The notes beneath the pieces were generated by a model. The model saw only the letters and a program-made list of their open reading frames with translations. It made no database searches and had not been told where the DNA came from. From Rostratula benghalensis (Eukaryota; Chordata; Aves; Charadriiformes; Rostratulidae), in assembly GCA_013399305.1 (NCBI GenBank), contig VXAI01000192.1, forward strand, positions 34,554 through 98,553: 64,000 nt of DNA. The letters are read 5' to 3'. Numbering within the stretch: the first letter of the stretch is position 1; each line of letters opens with the position of its first letter. Both the position numbers and the translations under genes were made by a program. Below are positions 60,509 to 64,000 of the stretch, piece after piece.

Positions 60509-63500
60509 ATATCATCAAAACACTTACTTGCACACCGCTGTATGTTATTATGAAACGCAGTGATAATCGTTAGCAGTCACGTGCACTCACATACATAAGG
60601 ATGCTCCTAGAGCAGCTTCATACGCACGGCACTCACTGGGCAGGAATTACCCATTCCATGGCCCTTGAAATTCAAGAGGAAACTCCCAAAGCTGTAACAG
60701 TAACAATTTCACATGGAGCGTCAAGGTCAGACAGTGCTGTGTGAAAACCCAGCAGGGGAAGTCAGTTCCAAAAAGCACACGTCCCCTTAGGACCAAGTGC
60801 TGAGGGAAGATGAGGCACAAGTACAGGAGCTGGCGGAGCTCGGTTCCCTGTCTGAGGCAGAGCACTGTGGAGAGCACGATGTGGGACACCAAATGCCATC
60901 GTGGGGTCTCGTGCATGCTCATTAGAAGGTTTCAGTCATTAGGGTTCCCACACAAACACATTCTGCAAAACCTGCTCTCTCACATTTGAAAGGAGTTGTT
61001 TTATATCTCTACATCAGAAAATGCATTTTAGCAATTTTTTAATTTGGAGGAAAGGGAATTTTCCTCTATTTGCTTTAGAGAGAACACTGGATTGCAAATT
61101 ATTTTATCTTTGAATGCCAATTTAGAATGTAATAATGCAGAATCCAACGTTTTACAGTGACTGGTGTGAAGCAGGGGAAAATTCAGACAAAAATTAGGAG
61201 GACAGAGTACTCATTAGCTGAAAAGCATTAGCTGAAAAGCAGATGGTAGCCAGCTGGAGAATAATCAGAATAATTTTCACAGCCTTGTCTTTCTACTGGT
61301 CTGAAAGGATTGCCCCAGAAAGACTTTTAAAAAACCAAAGACTCTTACTATTGAGGTCAATTCAGATGGAAGGGCTATTTATAACTTTTGGGAGTCTGAG
61401 TGGGGTGGAAGAGAGAAATGTTCTACATGCTGGGGGACCTCACACCATCTTCTTCTTCAGAAATAGATTGTCAAGAGATCCCGCATCCTCGGACTGCAGA
61501 GTCAGGTGCAACACTCACACTATGCCCTTCTGCTGTTTGCAAAGAACACCCAATTTTGTTCCACTTTTCTTTACATAAATTCAGCTTTCCAGTTTGACTA
61601 ATTAGCTGAAGGAAGAAGCAGATAACTTTTCTGTTTACACAAAAAGAACCATGGTATTGGTGATCCTCTGCATATATCGATAACAAGCTAAATAAAAGAT
61701 GTTTGCTACCTAATCTAGGGGATAAAGATTAACTTTTTGGTGGCAAAACAAAGTCTTTTTCCAACATCAATCTTTGAGTAAAATCTAGGATGTTTTACAC
61801 CTTGAATTACATTAACCATTTTTTTTACTTGTTGGGATTTTTTTAAATATTGTAATTATTATATCTATCCCTCCACATTCGAACTGAAACAATACAGTGA
61901 AGGTTTATCAATGTAATTAAAGACTTTCATAAGTCAATATTTGCGTTGTGTGATTTATTTAATGTACCTGCCTGCTTCCTCACCTGTATGTATATGGATC
62001 TGCAATAAAAAATAATAAAAAATGCAGCGTCTTTCCATAAAATCATCACTTCATGAATACAGTATTGGTATCCTGCATTATTTTGCGTGACTGAAGACAA
62101 TGGCTGGCCACTGAGCAAAGAACTGAAGTGATCTACAAAGCGCATATCAGTTCTTCAGCTCTATTATTGCAATTGCTTTCCCATTTTCTGGTAAGGACAT
62201 AATCTCCTAGAAAAGGAGGAACATGTCACAGATTTATGTGTGGAGAGTGCCATTTGAGGAAAGAATACTTGCTAAATTACCTTGACTAACTCCACATCTG
62301 TGAATCTCTGTGCATTTAAAGCAGCTCACAGATAAGCACCACGCTGGGTGTCACACTTCAGCTTTACCAGCTGGTAAATGCTTTCCTGCATTGCCAAAGT
62401 CATCAGGCCTTTAGCCAGCAGCTACAGAGTCATCCACAACAAGCTTCCGCGCTATGTTTCCTGGGCAGGAGCTGTTACAGGACTCCCTGCAGATCTGAAT
62501 TTTCAGTAACCTCAGTCTCTCAGTCCCCCACACAAGGATTTCAATTTAGAGTGGTGAAAGGGGACGTAAAGCCTACCTGCCCTTCTACATGAGGCTGTGT
62601 GAAGCACCACCCTGTGGTGTTCCCTTGGTGCGTTCAAAGACTGAGATGTGTGCAGAGTTCAAACACGAGGCAGCAATCGTCAACAACTTCATGTCCTTTT
62701 ACTGAGTATTGATCTGCACTGACCTCTCCCTATAGAGTTATATTTATAGCCAGACACATTCTACATAGATGTGAATAAATACTTCACTCTATAATAGTCT
62801 ATGGATATATTATTATATGTACATGTTCCTGGGTGGCCACAACAATACAGAAAAAAATTACCTTTGCAGTGTGTCATCCCAAGGAGGTAAAAGCAAAGCA
62901 CAACTCACAGGCTTTACACTGCAAGCACCTCTGCTGGATTTGCTGTGTCATAAAATCTCTAATGATTGCTGCATCGTATCTAACTTCTAGTAAAAATCTG
63001 TGTAACCAAATAGAGCTCATGTTCCTGAAAGTTGCCTGTTGCCTACATCTCTCAAAATGCCCCAGATAAATATTAAATACCCACCAGTTGACTGATGACA
63101 CTCCCATTTGCGTCTATAACATCTGTACTTCTATCTTCTGGAAGGAGAACAGTCATATCACCACAGACAAACTGACATTAATAAGGACTACTGCTTGGTG
63201 TCTCAGCACAGATACTACACATTCAACAGTCCTTAGAAAGTAATCTGTTTTTTATTCTGGAGATGCTGTGTTCAAGGAAAAGATTAAAGAGATAACAAAA
63301 CAGAGAGGCAGGCTGACACTAGTGTTCTTCAAGCTGTACCTCTTTTGCAGACAGCAACCAGGCTCTAAGCCTCTTGAAGTCAGCAAGTCTTCACCAGAAT
63401 TTGAATGCTACCCAAGGACATGTCAGTGCTGAAGGCTCTCAATCCAGCAGGCTTGCTAATGGTCACGCATCACTAAGTTCTAGTTTGAAGACTTTAAACT

Positions 63501-64000
63501 CAAAGACACCAATGATAAAGTTTTTAATTTTAATAATAACGCTAAAATAAAGCAGAATTGTTAGAACTGGAGAAGAACATACAACAAAGCACGTGCTTTC
63601 ACATTCACATTTGATAGAAGGCCGTGTGATATAGACCTTTCTAATAAAAATGCAAAAAATTCTAACTCATTAAAAGAACACTGTAAAAAATGTTATACAT
63701 CATGCAGCACTATAACAGAGCAGAGAGTTTCACAATATCTAGGTAGCATTTGGATAAAGAAAATGGTTCTATTAAAGGACATCTCTGGACTATGGATAAT
63801 GAAAAGGTTTATTTTGCTAAGATTACAAATTAGGTAACTGTACTGTACTATGTACTAATACGAAATTTAAAAATACAGAAATTAATCTTTTAAGTATAGA
63901 AAAAAGTGAAGTTGTATTTTCTTTTTTAAATTTGGCTGGGCTCTAAGTTGGAATCTCCTGTGACTAGTTCAGATATGTGTATGTCCCTGCTGAGATTCTG

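Larger units (their letters stand above)
54929..64000. other. 3' flank of TMEM215, no further gene seen
   Basis: AT-rich. Its first part should be the TMEM215 3' UTR, but the first clear AATAAA signals are far away (61691, 62004), with only ATTAAA variants nearer, so I did not set an end. It holds the ATCC microsatellite and the G/T homopolymers, and no other coding gene. Confidence 0.6.

Overview
The window looks like avian nuclear DNA. It contains chicken-repeat-1 (CR1) LINE remnants in both orientations, two LTRs of one ERVL-like family whose terminal and internal signatures I associate with songbirds, and compact vertebrate genes in the order TOPORS - SMIM27 - TMEM215. The human orthologues sit together on 9p21, which corresponds to the bird Z chromosome, so a Z-linked segment from a neoavian, probably passerine, bird is the best guess. 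The species call is inference; the gene identities are read from the sequence.

Layout. 1-6.3 kb is non-coding, with a 127-bp inverted-repeat element and a reverse-oriented CR1. 6.3-9.2 kb is a GC-rich island holding a compact intact RING-finger gene clearly derived from TOPORS (reverse strand, 7166-8041), a recent truncated copy of part of it (6305-6511), and a short flanking sequence present twice. A 260-base assembly gap lies at 10024-10283. TOPORS occupies 10.85-15.9 kb on the reverse strand; its first coding exon (15650-15808) joins in frame to the large exon (11347-14355), giving about 1055 residues. SMIM27, a roughly 50-residue membrane microprotein split over two exons, starts 188 bp away on the opposite strand, so the two share a CpG-island promoter. 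From 16.5 to 53.4 kb I see no protein-coding gene, only CR1s, a nested LTR/CR1 and a second LTR. TMEM215 (54221-54928, 235 residues) sits beside a CpG island, and the rest of the window is AT-rich flank.

The genes form a syntenic block, not a pathway. TOPORS is a nuclear ubiquitin/SUMO E3 ligase, SMIM27 a single-pass micropeptide, and TMEM215 a two-pass membrane protein. The most unusual part is the TOPORS-derived mini-ligase cluster just downstream of TOPORS: a short E3 with the RING and central domain kept and the SUMO-interacting and long RS/KKK-rich parts lost.
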